64,000 nt of DNA, taken from contig CAWESK010000021.1 in assembly GCA_963811685.1 (NCBI GenBank), forward strand, positions 62,001-126,000, given 5' to 3'. The DNA is from CAIWHR01 sp963811685. Its GTDB lineage: Bacteria > Pseudomonadota > Gammaproteobacteria > Burkholderiales > Casimicrobiaceae. The notes beneath the pieces were generated by a model. That model did no database searches. It was not told where the DNA came from and saw nothing but the letters and a program-made list of their open reading frames with translations. The position numbers and the translations under genes are program-made. Shown here one piece after another: positions 28,383 through 38,240 of the stretch (position 1 is the stretch's first letter; the number at the start of each line of letters is the position of its first letter).

Positions 28383-31300
28383 ATGAACAAGAACCGCTTT
28401 CACAATCCCGCGTACCGAATGCTGGTCGCGCTCGCTCAGCGTGTCGCTGCTGATCGGGCCCTGCCGCCGGACCGGCGTACGCCGCGCAGACCGCGCTCGG
28501 CGACATCCCGATCGCGTCGAAGGTGACGGCGAAGCCCAACATCGTCTACACGCTCGACGACTCCGGGAGCATGCAGTTCAACTACCTGCCGGACTGGGTC
28601 ATCGCCGCGCAGGCGGCGGCCGTGAGCATCTCCAAGATCACGCGCGTCGGCCCCACGGCCACGGCGACGGTCGCATCCACCGCCGCACTTGCGACCGGCC
28701 AGTTCGTCACGATTTTCGGCCCGGTCCAACCCGAGTACGGCGGCTAGCTTCCAGATCACGGTTACCAGCCCCACGACCTTCACGTATCAGGTCAGCGGGC
28801 GCGCCGATCACCCCGGCGACCGTGCCGCCGTTCTCGTATACGGCTCGGCACCGGGTATTGCCGCAGCGGGAACAACGCGACGGCCTGCGCCGCGAACAAC
28901 GCGAACTACAGCACCACGTTCCAGTCGCCGCCGTTCTACGCGGCGGACTTCAATCGCCTGGCCTATAACCCGAACGTCAACTACACGCCGCCGGTCAAGG
29001 CCGACGGCACGCCGCTGACGCATACGATCGGCATCGACACCGACGTCAACGGCAACCAGGCGTTCTTCGCCAAGGTCCAGACCGATCCGTTCACGTCGCC
29101 CGCAACGACGGTCACGCTGGTGCCGGCCGTCGCCGTCCCGCTCTACTGCAACACCGACTGGCCGGTCACCGCCGGCGTCAATCTGGCGCTCAACCCGGAC
29201 GTCGGCGACGCCAACGGCGAATACAAGGCCGGCTCCGGCGCCTGGTGCCGGATCAATGGCACCAAGTACGACGCCGTCGGCCGCCTCCGGCGCCCCTGCG
29301 GTCGTCGATGACTACAACTATCCGTATCAATCGTCGAACGGCACGAACGGGACGCAGTATTTCTTCAAGCAGCTCGGCAACAAGATTCTCTACTGCGACA
29401 AGTCGTCGCCGTACTGGCCGCAAACGACCGGCGTGATCACCGGCTGCACGTTCGGCGGCACGCCGACCTGCGGCGGTCTTCCTTGCGCGCCCCAGAAACA
29501 GACCTGCAACCTCGTCACCCCGGCCAAGACCTGCAACCCGATCGTCGCGTCCCGCACCTGGTTGTTGCCGGTTCCTGGGCCGTGCGTTGCCTCGGCGCTC
29601 TATTGCGCGCCGAATACCGGAGGGTCCGACGGCAATTCGATCGGGACCGGCGCGACGCCGGAATGCCTCGCGTGCACGTGCAAGGCGGATTTCCAGCCCG
29701 CCAGCAGCAGTAAGTGCAGCATCACCAATGCCGCGTGCCCGGTCGCATGCGGCGTGGGGGGCTGCAGCGCCTCCTGCCCGGACCAGCCGGCACCGAACCC
29801 GAACGGCTGCAGCGCGGGCGTCCCGATCTACGCGCTATGTCCCGGTCGTGCAACCCGGCATGCACGGCGACGCTGTGGGATCCCGTGGCCAATGTCTCCA
29901 CGGCGACGACGCTTGTCCAGGATTCGAACGCGCAGGGCTACGTCTGCCGCCACAACAACCAGCTCTACGCGGTCAGCGGCGTCGGCGGCAACACACCGTT
30001 CACCTACCCGCGGATCGAACACTCAACGACGTCTACGCCGCCAACAAGACGGGCATCGCGCCGTACACGCAGCTCGGCGCACTTCGACCGGTGCACAGGG
30101 ATATGCGTCGACCAGCAACCCCGCCGGCTGCCCGACCATCGGCACGACGATCAACATTCCGCGCCACTACTACACGATCGCCTCGGTCCAGTTCTGCGAC
30201 CACATCGACACTACGGTGAACGGTCAGTGGAAGGGCTTCGGCACCGGCGCCTGCCAGGCGAACAACGACCTGCAGCAGCACCCCGTCGCCAAGTACGGCA
30301 AGTTCACACGCATCGACCTCGTGAACGACGGTCGCCTCTACCCACTACGTCGACCAGGTGACGCGGCGCGGCGATGTCGCGCACCTACGCGCAGGAGATC
30401 ATCAACTACGCGAACTGGTTCGCCTACTATCGGCTGCGCGCGCACGCCGCGAAGACCACGTCCACGCTGGCGTTCAACCTGCTGGATCCCACGTATCGCG
30501 TCGGCTTCCACATCCTCGGCACCGAGCCTCCGCCGATCGGCAACGGCCTGCCCATCAGCTGGGTGGACGTCAAGGATTTCACGCTGGCGCAGAGAGACGG
30601 CCTTTTGGACGGCATTGTTCGCGGTCCCCACGGTCACGACGAACAAGACGCCGACGATGTCCGCGATGCTGCGGATCGGCAACCTGTTCGAGACCGGCGG
30701 CACGGCGGGACTCCCGGCATCGGTGAACGTCACCGGTCCGTTCGCCGCCGCGAAGGATCCGTTCGACAAGGACTCGAACAACAACCTCATCAGCTGCGCG
30801 AACAACTACCACATCCTGTTCACCGACGGCTTCACCAACCAGATCGCGCTGCCCGCGGTCGCCGGCGAGAGGACGACGCGATCCCGGCGGCGTGGCCGCT
30901 CCCGGGCACTGCTTCCGGACGGCATCACACCCAATCCCGACAACGTGTTGCCGGACCTCCCGGTGGCAACCGCATGGCCGCGCGCCGTTCAAGTGGGGCA
31001 CGAAGGCGGTGTCCGACACGCTGGCCGACGTCAGCACGTACTACTGGGCGCGCGATCTTCGTCCGGCGCTGACCAACAACGTGCCGTCGTGGTCCGGCAA
31101 GACGCCCAACGACATCGACCCGACGAAGGACGTCGCGTGGTGGCAGCACGTCAATTTCTCGGCGATCTCGTTCGGCGCCGCCGGCACGCTCGACGCCGGC
31201 AACCAGGCGGCCACGCTCGCGGCGATCGGCGCCGGGACGGCACAGTGGCCCGACCTCACCGCGCCCAACAATCCGCCGTTGCCCCCGAGCAACAAGGGCG

Positions 31301-33466
31301 CCGTCGCGGTCGACGATCTCTGGCACGCGACGGTCAATGCGCGCGGCACGTTCGTGTACGCGAAGTCGCCGCTCGAGGTGCAATACGGGCTCGCCACGAT
31401 CCTGGCCAGCATCGCCAACCAGCGCAAGTCGCGGGCCGGCGCGGCCTTCTCGGGCACGGTGCTGAGCGCGACCAACAACATCATTTACGAAGCGACGATC
31501 GAGCCGGGCTGGTCGGGCGACGTGCTCAAGGTCCAGATCGATCCGCGCCGACCGGCGCCGAACTGGCGACGCTGTGGCAGGCCGGGCAGCAGCTTTCCGA
31601 CCAGATCAGGCCAACCTCCGCCACCGACGAGCCGTGGATGGACGAGACCAAGCGGCGCATCGTGACCTGGAACGGAGCAACCAGGGTCGGATTCCGCGAA
31701 ACCGCCGGGAGCCTGCCGCCGCTTTCGGCAACGCAAATGGCCACGCTGAGCCCGGATCCCGTCACGCAGAAGAAGATGGTCCACTATCTGCGCGGCGGCA
31801 ACATCGTCAACATGCCGCTCGCCCCGGTCAACGGGTTCGTCGATCGAGGGCACCGGCATCGGCCAGTTCCGCAGCCGTTACGGCAAGGCGCCGGCGTGTC
31901 CGCTTTGCGTCCCCGCGAAACCGTTCGCCGGCGGCGCCTCGCTCGGTGACATCTCCAATGCGGCGCCGCTGGTCGTCTCGGCGCCGATCCAGGATGTCTT
32001 CTACGAGACCAGCGACCCGGGCTACTTCAATTTCTCCCACGTCACCGCGGCGGGACGGCCGGACCGGATCGTCGCCGCGGCCAACGACGGAATGGTCCAT
32101 GTCATCGATTCCGCCGACGGCCACGAAATCTTCGCGTACGTCCCGAGCTCGCTCCTGCGCTCGGCCGGTGCGCCGGACTTCGCCGTGGATGCCGCGGGCA
32201 AGCCAACCGGCCTGCAGGCGCTGACGTTCCAGGATGGCGGCGTGCCGATCTACAAGCACCATTTCTACGTCGATTCGTCGCCGCGCAGCGTCAACGTCGA
32301 TTTCAACAGCGCCGGCGTGAAGGGCGGCGCCAGCCGACTGGCACACGATCGTCGTCGGCGGCATGGGCAAGGGCGGCAGGAGCTACTACGCGTTCGACCT
32401 GACCGACGCCAACGCGACGAACGAGGCCGAGGCGGGCGCCAAGCTCCTGTGGGAGTTCACCGACCGCGGATTGGCGCTACACGTACGGCCGTCCGGTGAT
32501 CGTCAAGACCTACGCGTTCGGCTGGACGGTCATCGTCACCTCGGGCTACAACAACATTTCGGAGGAAGGCCGGATCTACTTCCTCGACCCGAAGACCGGA
32601 CCGACGCTGCGGCCCCACATGACGGTCGGCACAATCCTGCGGCCCCGGAAATCCTGCGGGCCTGGCGCAGATCAACGGCTTCACCAAGGACTACCACAAC
32701 CAGTTCGCCGAGCAGATCTACGGTGGCGACCTCTGCGGCAACATGTGGCGCTTCGACATCTACCGACCCGAATTCGGCGAATTGGACGGTCGACAAGTTC
32801 GCGGTGCTGACAGACCCGAGCAGCGCGGTTCAGCCGGTCACCACCGCCCCGCAAATCGAGATCGACTTCGCCAACGGCGTCAACCGCTACGTCTTCATCG
32901 GCACCGGGCAACTGCTCGACGCAATCGACCTGACCGTGCCCGCACCGGCGCAGCCGCAGACGCTGTGGGCGATCCGCGACGGGTCGCTGTCGACGCCGAC
33001 GCCCTCCGCGAGCCTGCCGATCGACGCGCGCGCGGCGCTGACGCCCATCGCGGCGGGCGGCGCGGCACTCCCCAGCGCGCCGAACGGCTGGTTCCACGAC
33101 CTGCCGACCGGCGCCACTGCCGAGCGCGTCGTCGTCGACGTCGAGGCCGACGCGAACGTCGTCATTTACATCGGGACCCAGGTGCCGAACGACCCGTGCC
33201 TCATCGCGCTGCCCGCCGATATCTACGCGCGCGAATTCGCGAGCGGCAAGGCGCTGCTCTACGACAGCGCGGACAATCCGTACGTCTACGACCCGGCGGG
33301 CGGCGTCGGCGTGCAGATCGTCGGCTTGCAGGACCCGGTTACGGGCGCTATCACGCTCGGCGGGTTGCTGTCGCACGAGATCCCGGGCACGAAGCCGTTG
33401 ACGCTCCTGAACCCGCTGTTCGGCGGCCGGAACCGGCTCTCGTGGCGTGCGCTCTCGGGAGAGTGA
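28383..33466 (+). CDS. pilY1: type IV pilus tip adhesin/assembly protein PilY1 (many frameshifts)
   Basis: Large pilus-associated adhesin, ~1690 residues after repair. The start MNKNRFHNPAYRMLVALA leads into a signal peptide. The N-terminal part has IVYTLDDSGSMQFNYLPDW, in which DDSGS matches the DxSxS MIDAS motif of von Willebrand A domains. A Cys-rich stretch (about 16 Cys in ~125 residues, bases 29440-29830) follows. The C-terminal third is the PilC/PilY1 beta-propeller: NDGMVHVIDSADGHEIFAYV, WHTIVVGGMGKGGRSYYAFD, GYNNISEEGRIYFLDPKTG, YVFIGTGQLLDAIDLTVPAP. Fifteen or more single-base gains interrupt it, but the frame is otherwise recoverable throughout. Confidence 0.86.
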
Positions 33467-33526
33467 CGCCTACGACCTATCCGGGCATCGCCGCGCGGGA
33501 GCGCGGAGCGGCAAGTCGAAGCGGCC

Positions 33527-33558
33527 CGCGGCCGCGGACGAAGGTGTCCGCGGCCGCG
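33527..33558 (+). terminator. strong hairpin downstream of pilY1, candidate terminator
   Basis: A perfect 13-bp inverted repeat, CGCGGCCGCGGAC (33527-33539) and GTCCGCGGCCGCG (33546-33558), encloses a 6-base loop GAAGGT. It begins 60 bp after the pilY1 stop and precedes the tonB-like gene. There is no run of T after it (the sequence continues GCGTTAAC), so it is either a weak intrinsic terminator or an RNA 3'-end stabiliser. Confidence 0.45.
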
Positions 33559-33667
33559 GCGCGTTAACATTGCCGCCCGGCATGCGCGCGACAGGGCACC
33601 TGCATCATGCCCGCTCCGGCCTTTATCGCCTGCGTCGCCTGAATTGCCGTTGAGGCCGCGAAACGCC

Positions 33668-34396
33668 ATGGTTCACGCCTACCGCGACGCGACACTCCTC
33701 GCCGCCCTCGCGGCGTCGATCGCCATTCACGCGTCGATGCTCGTGGCGCTCGGCGGCATCGAACGTCGACCGCAGGCCGCGAACGCGCTCCCCCAGCCCG
33801 AGCCGCGCGTGCTCGCGGTGGCGCTCATGACGCCGAACGCACCCATCCTGTCGACTCCCGAACCGGCACCGATCGAAACGACGGCGCCGCCGCTGCCGGT
33901 GCTGCCGCCAGAACCACCGGCGATCGTCCCGGCGGCGACAGAGGCCGTCGCGGCGGTCGCCGCAGGAATGCATGACCGCGTCGGCCTCAACAAGTCGCAC
34001 ATCGACGTTTCCGACCAGGTGCCGCGCGCGCGATTCGGCGATGCGCTCGATCGGGATTCGCTCGCCGATTTTCCGGTGGAAGTCGACCGCGCGATCGTCC
34101 TGCCCGACCGGATCGACGTCGTCTATCCGCCGGCGGCGCTGGCCGCGGGTCAGGAAGCAAGCGTTCTCGCGTGGGCGATCATCGACGCAAAGGGCGACGT
34201 CGAGGAAACGCGCATCGTCGAGGGTCCCGACGAGTTCGCCGACGCGGCGAAATCAGCGCTCGCCGCGACGAAGTTCATTCCCGCGCACAACAAGGGTCAC
34301 GATGTCCGGTTCTACGTGGCGCTCGAGTTCGTGTTCCGGATCGATGCCGGCGACAACGGGACCGCCACGGCGGGCGCCACCGCGGCGCAGCGCTGA
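33668..34396 (+). CDS. TonB-like energy transducer protein
   Basis: Predicted periplasm-spanning protein, 242 residues. A single N-terminal anchor (LLAALAASIAIHASMLVALG) is followed by a Pro-rich linker (PEPAPIETTAPPLPVLPPEP) and a C-terminal TonB_C-like domain: IDVVYPPAALAAGQEASVLA, DAKGDVEETRIVEGPDEFAD, SALAATKFIPAHNKGHDVRF. Such proteins couple the ExbBD proton channel to outer-membrane transport. No exbB, exbD or TonB-dependent receptor lies nearby, so its partner is unknown. The ATG at 33668 is preferred over an upstream TTG at 33644 because it starts the hydrophobic anchor properly. The frame is intact. Confidence 0.8.
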   Translation: MVHAYRDATLLAALAASIAIHASMLVALGGIERRPQAANALPQPEPRVLAVALMTPNAPILSTPEPAPIETTAPPLPVLPPEPPAIVPAATEAVAAVAAGMHDRVGLNKSHIDVSDQVPRARFGDALDRDSLADFPVEVDRAIVLPDRIDVVYPPAALAAGQEASVLAWAIIDAKGDVEETRIVEGPDEFADAAKSALAATKFIPAHNKGHDVRFYVALEFVFRIDAGDNGTATAGATAAQR

Positions 34397-34488
34397 CGCG
34401 CGGCGCCGCGCTGCTCGCTCTCGGCCTCCGCGCTGCGACAGCAATTCGTAGCGTCGAGCGGGTCGGCCTCTAGGCGCGGCTCGCGTCG

Positions 34489-35997
34489 CTAACCCATCAA
34501 CGGCATGTGAAAGCCCGGCGCGGCGCTGCCGTCGTCCGGCCAGCGCGCGGTGACGGCCTTGCCGCGGGTGTAGAAGCGCACGCCGTCCATCCCGTGCACG
34601 TGCAGGTCGCCGAAGAGCGAATTCTTCCAGCCGCCGAACGAAAAGAACGCCATCGGCACGGGAATCGGCACATTGATGCCGAGCATCCCGACGTCGACGT
34701 CCTCCTGGAACCGCCGCGCCGCATGGCCCGAGCGCGTGAAGAGCGCCGCGCCGTTGGCGTACGGATTCCGGTTGACGAGCGCGATCGCGTCGGCGAGCGA
34801 GGCCGCGCGAACGACCACGAGCACGGGTCCGAAGATCTCGTCGCGATAAATCGCCATCGACGGTGTCACCGCATCGAAGAGCGTCGGCCCGACGAAGAAA
34901 CCGTTGTCGTGACCCGGCACCCGCGGCTTGCGACCGTCGACGACGAGGCTCGCACCCTCGGAGACGCCGCTGTCGATGTAGCCGACGATCCGGTCGCGCG
35001 CGGCGCAGGTGACCACCGGTCCCATTTCCACGCCGGCCGCGCTGCCGGGACCGACCTTGACGCTTCGCGCGCGCGCGGCGAGCTCGGCGACCAGCTTGTC
35101 GCCTGCGTCGCCGACGGCGACGACCGCGGAGATCGCCATGCAGCGCTCGCCCGCGGATCCGTAGCCCGCGCCGATGATGGCGTCGGCGGCGAACGCAATG
35201 TCCGCGTCCGGGAGCACCACCGCATGGTTCTTGGCGCCGCCCAGTGCCTGCACGCGCTTGCCGTTCGCGGCTCCCGTCTCGTAGATGTAGCGCGCGATCG
35301 GCGTCGAGCCGACAAAGGAGACGGCGCGGATCTCCGGGTGCGCGAGGATCGCATCCACCGCCTCCTTGTCGCCGTGCACGACGTTGAATACGCCGTCGGG
35401 CAGCCCGGCCTCGGTGAGAAGCTCCGCCATCCGCAGCGAAAGCGTGGGATCGCGCTCCGACGGCTTCAGGATGAACGTGTTGCCGCACGCGAGCGCGACG
35501 GGGAACATCCACATCGGCACCATCGCCGGAAAATTGAACGGCGTGATGCCCGCGCAAACACCCACCGGCTGGCGCAGCGACCAGCTGTCGACATCGGTGC
35601 CGACGTTTTCGCTGAACTCGCCTTTCAGCAGGTGCGGGATCCCGGACGCGAACTCGACGACCTCGATCCCGCGCGTGATCGATCCTTCCGCGTCGGCAAG
35701 CGTCTTGCCGTGCTCCTCGGTGACGATCGCGGCGAGCGCCTTCTTGTGCGTCTCCATGAGCTCGCGAAAGCGCATCAGGATCCGCGCGCGGCGCAGCGGA
35801 GGCGACGCGCGCCAGCCGGGCAGCGCGGCCGCCGCGGCGCGCACCGCGGCGTCGACATCCGCCGCATTGCCGAGCGGCACGTGGCGAACGACTTCGCCGG
35901 TGGCGGGATTCGTCACTTCGCCGTAGCGCTGGGTTTGCGCCGGCACCGCGCGTCCGCCGATCCACAACGGCAGGCGTTCGAGCGTGGTCAGGTCCAT
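34489..35997 (-). CDS. mmsA: CoA-acylating methylmalonate-semialdehyde dehydrogenase
   Basis: Oxidises methylmalonate or malonate semialdehyde to propionyl-CoA or acetyl-CoA in valine and inositol catabolism. It has 502 residues, the family length. NAD-binding and active-site motifs are ITPFNFPAMVPMWMFPVALA, SFVGSTPIARYIYETGAANG, RVQALGGAKNHAVVLPDADI and GAGYGSAGERCMAISAVVAV with the catalytic Cys in GERCMA. The ending FFSFGGWKNSLFGDLHVHGM is typical of MmsA. GGAG lies 5-6 bp before the ATG at 35997. It is the last gene of a minus-strand run with ribE and ribD, without an obvious metabolic link. Confidence 0.95.
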   Translation of the reverse strand: MDLTTLERLPLWIGGRAVPAQTQRYGEVTNPATGEVVRHVPLGNAADVDAAVRAAAAALPGWRASPPLRRARILMRFRELMETHKKALAAIVTEEHGKTLADAEGSITRGIEVVEFASGIPHLLKGEFSENVGTDVDSWSLRQPVGVCAGITPFNFPAMVPMWMFPVALACGNTFILKPSERDPTLSLRMAELLTEAGLPDGVFNVVHGDKEAVDAILAHPEIRAVSFVGSTPIARYIYETGAANGKRVQALGGAKNHAVVLPDADIAFAADAIIGAGYGSAGERCMAISAVVAVGDAGDKLVAELAARARSVKVGPGSAAGVEMGPVVTCAARDRIVGYIDSGVSEGASLVVDGRKPRVPGHDNGFFVGPTLFDAVTPSMAIYRDEIFGPVLVVVRAASLADAIALVNRNPYANGAALFTRSGHAARRFQEDVDVGMLGINVPIPVPMAFFSFGGWKNSLFGDLHVHGMDGVRFYTRGKAVTARWPDDGSAAPGFHMPLMG

Positions 35998-36028
35998 TGG
36001 ATCTCCTTCGCGCCGTCTGCCCGATTGC

Positions 36029-36643
36029 TCACGGGGCGGCATCCGCTTCGGCGAGCCGCGCGACGTAGCGCGCGACGAGGTCGACTTCCAGGTTCACCTT
36101 CGCGCCGGGCCGCGCGGCCTTGAGCGTCGTGACGTCGAGTGTATGCGGAATCAGATTGACGTGGAAGCGCGCGCCGGCGACCTCGTTGACGGTGAGGCTG
36201 ACGCCGTGCACGGCGATCGAGCCCTTCACCGCGATGAACCGCGCGAGCGCGGGCGGCGCGTCGACGACGAGACGGAAGCTGCCGGTTCCCGAGGCGACCT
36301 CCTCGACGCGCTCGTGCGCGACCACCGTTCCCACGCCGTCGACATGACCGGCGACGAGGTGTCCGCCGAGGCGGTCGGCGAGGCGCAGCGATTTCTCGAG
36401 GTTCACGTCGGCGGCGCCGTCGAGCCCGGCGGTGCAGGCGAGCGTCTCGGCGGACACGTCGAAGCCGAGTGTTGCGCCGCTCTTCGCGACGACGGTCAGG
36501 CAGCAGCCGTTGACCGCAATGCTGTCGCCGATCGCGACGTCCGCGATGTCGAGCGCGCCGGGCGCCACGACGAGCCGCAGTCCGTCGCCCTTCGGCGCCA
36601 CGGCGGCCACCTTGCCGACCGCGGCAATGATTCCCGTGAACAT
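36029..36643 (-). CDS. ribE: riboflavin synthase, alpha subunit
   Basis: Dismutates two 6,7-dimethyl-8-ribityllumazine molecules to riboflavin. It has 204 residues in two lumazine-binding repeats: MFTGIIAAVGKVAAVAPKGD, IGDSIAVNGCCLTVVAKSG and GGHLVAGHVDGVGTVVAHER, then the second barrel VKGSIAVHGVSLTVNEVAGA and IPHTLDVTTLKAARPGAKVN. The ATG at 36643 overlaps the ribD stop (TGATG). This is the second riboflavin locus in the window, complementing ribBA-ribH. Confidence 0.96.
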   Translation of the reverse strand: MFTGIIAAVGKVAAVAPKGDGLRLVVAPGALDIADVAIGDSIAVNGCCLTVVAKSGATLGFDVSAETLACTAGLDGAADVNLEKSLRLADRLGGHLVAGHVDGVGTVVAHERVEEVASGTGSFRLVVDAPPALARFIAVKGSIAVHGVSLTVNEVAGARFHVNLIPHTLDVTTLKAARPGAKVNLEVDLVARYVARLAEADAAP

Positions 36644-37749
36644 CAGCCCTCCTGGCGTTTGACGACGCGCGCGCGAAGCCGCACGTCGTCGCCGATCCTC
36701 GCTACGTCGTGCAGCGCGAGCGGGACCCGGTCGGAGAGGTGCGCAAGTCCGCCGGGGAACGTCGCGATTCCGCGCGCGGGATCGCCGATCACGCAAGGAG
36801 CGAGGTAGAGCAGGACCTCGTCGACCAACTCGGCCGCGAGCAGCGCGCCGTTGAGCCCCGCGCCCGCCTCGACGTGCAGTTCGTTGATCCCGCGCGACCC
36901 GAGCTCGCGCATCATCGCCGCGAGGTCGACGCGGCCGTCGGCATCGGGGAGCGCGATCGTCGCCACGCCCTGCGGCCACGCCGCGTTGGTGCTGCCGGCC
37001 GTCACGACGAGCGCATTGCCGCCGGCCAAAGCGCGCGCACCGGGCGGCGTTTCGCCGTGGCGGTCGACGATGACGACGAGCGGCTGGCGCGGCGTCTCGA
37101 CGCCGCGCACGGTAAGCCGCGGATCGTCCTGGCGCACGGTGCCGATGCCGGTCATCACCGCGCATGCGCGGGCACGGAAGCGATGCCCGTCGAGGCGCGC
37201 CTCCTCGCCGGTGATCCACTGGCTTTCACCGCTCGCGAGCGCCGTGCGCCCATCGAGGCTCGCAGCCACCTTCATGCGCACCCAGGGCCGTCCGCGCGTC
37301 ATCCGCGAAATGAAGCCGGCATTGAGCTCGCGCGCGTCGTGCTCGAGCAGCCCGAACTCGATGGCGATGCCAGCTTCTCGCAGCCGCACTCCCCCGCGGG
37401 CCGCAGCCGGATTGGGATCGGCCATTGCGGCAACGACGCGCGCGATCCCCGCGTCGATGAGCGCCTCGGTGCAAGGCGCCGTCCGCCCCGTGTGGTTGCA
37501 CGGCTCGAGGGTCACATAGGCCGTCGCGCCGCGCGGATCGCGACCCTTCGCCCGCGCATCGGCGAGCGCATTCACCTCCGCGTGCGCTTCGCCGGCGCGC
37601 GCGTGGAATCCCTCGCCGATCGGCGCGCCGTCCTTGACCAGCACGCAGCCCACGCGCGGGTTGGGACACGCGGTATTGAGCCCGCGCTCGGCGAGCGCGA
37701 GCGCGCGTCGCATGAACGCACGGTCGGCGTCGGAGTATTCGGTGGGCAT
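36643..37749 (-). CDS. ribD: bifunctional diaminohydroxyphosphoribosylaminopyrimidine deaminase / 5-amino-6-(5-phosphoribosylamino)uracil reductase
   Basis: Second and third steps of riboflavin synthesis. The N-terminal deaminase has CPNPRVGCVLVKDG, the zinc-binding AGEAHAEVNAL and EPCNHTGRTAPCTEALIDAG. The C-terminal reductase has RPWVRMKVAASLDGRTALAS, WITGEEARLDGHRFRARACA and LHVEAGAGLNGALLAAELVD. The ATG at 37749 (MPTEYSDADRAFMRRAL) gives 368 residues, matching the family; a GTG at 37782 would add 11. It follows nrdR closely and overlaps ribE. Confidence 0.95.
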   Translation of the reverse strand: MPTEYSDADRAFMRRALALAERGLNTACPNPRVGCVLVKDGAPIGEGFHARAGEAHAEVNALADARAKGRDPRGATAYVTLEPCNHTGRTAPCTEALIDAGIARVVAAMADPNPAAARGGVRLREAGIAIEFGLLEHDARELNAGFISRMTRGRPWVRMKVAASLDGRTALASGESQWITGEEARLDGHRFRARACAVMTGIGTVRQDDPRLTVRGVETPRQPLVVIVDRHGETPPGARALAGGNALVVTAGSTNAAWPQGVATIALPDADGRVDLAAMMRELGSRGINELHVEAGAGLNGALLAAELVDEVLLYLAPCVIGDPARGIATFPGGLAHLSDRVPLALHDVARIGDDVRLRARVVKRQEG

Positions 37750-37787
37750 GGACACGACCGGCGGCCGCGCGGCCGCCGCCACTTGTT

Positions 37788-38240
37788 TCAGCGCCTCTTG
37801 ATCTTCCGCACCGCTTCGCGGAAATCCTCGACGTCCTGGAAGCTCCGGTAGACGGACGCGAAGCGGATGTAGGCGACCTTGTCGAGCTTGTAGAGCTCCT
37901 GCATCACCATCTCGCCGACCTGGCGCGACGGCAGCTCGCGCTCACCGAGCGCCAGCACCTGACCGACGATCCGGTCCACGGCCTGATCGACGAATTCGGT
38001 CGGGACCGGGCGCTTGTGCAAGGCGCGCTGGAAACCGTTACGCAGCTTGCCGACGTCGAAATCGGAGCGCGTGCCGTTGGTCTTGACGACTTGCGGGAGC
38101 CGCAGCTCGACGGTCTCGTAGGTCGTGAACCGCTTCTGGCACGCGGCGCAGCGGCGGCGGCGGCGGATCGAGTCGCCCGGCTCGGACACGCGCGAATCGA
38201 TCACCTGCGTGTCGGCGCTGCCGCAGAACGGACATTTCAT
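37788..38240 (-). CDS. nrdR: transcriptional repressor NrdR
   Basis: Zinc-finger/ATP-cone repressor of ribonucleotide reductase genes. It has 150 residues, the typical length. The zinc ribbon is MKCPFCGSADTQVIDSRVSE then RRRRRCAACQKRFTTYE with two CxxC pairs. The ATP-cone follows (VVKTNGTRSDFDVGKLRNGF) and the protein ends EDFREAVRKIKRR. Its ATG at 38240 overlaps the glyA stop as ATGA. glyA-nrdR-ribD is a conserved proteobacterial order. Confidence 0.97.
   Translation of the reverse strand: MKCPFCGSADTQVIDSRVSEPGDSIRRRRRCAACQKRFTTYETVELRLPQVVKTNGTRSDFDVGKLRNGFQRALHKRPVPTEFVDQAVDRIVGQVLALGERELPSRQVGEMVMQELYKLDKVAYIRFASVYRSFQDVEDFREAVRKIKRR

Noticed and set aside
24960..33466. Calling the pilin genes pseudogenes
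   Set aside because: Protein-level conservation continues across every break in alternating frames, and only single-base gains are needed. The same error type hits essential alaS, so sequence error is more likely than decay.
33467..33667. Small gene between pilY1 and the tonB-like gene
   Set aside because: No open frame with a start, ribosome binding site or family resemblance was seen; the interval contains only the 13-bp hairpin.
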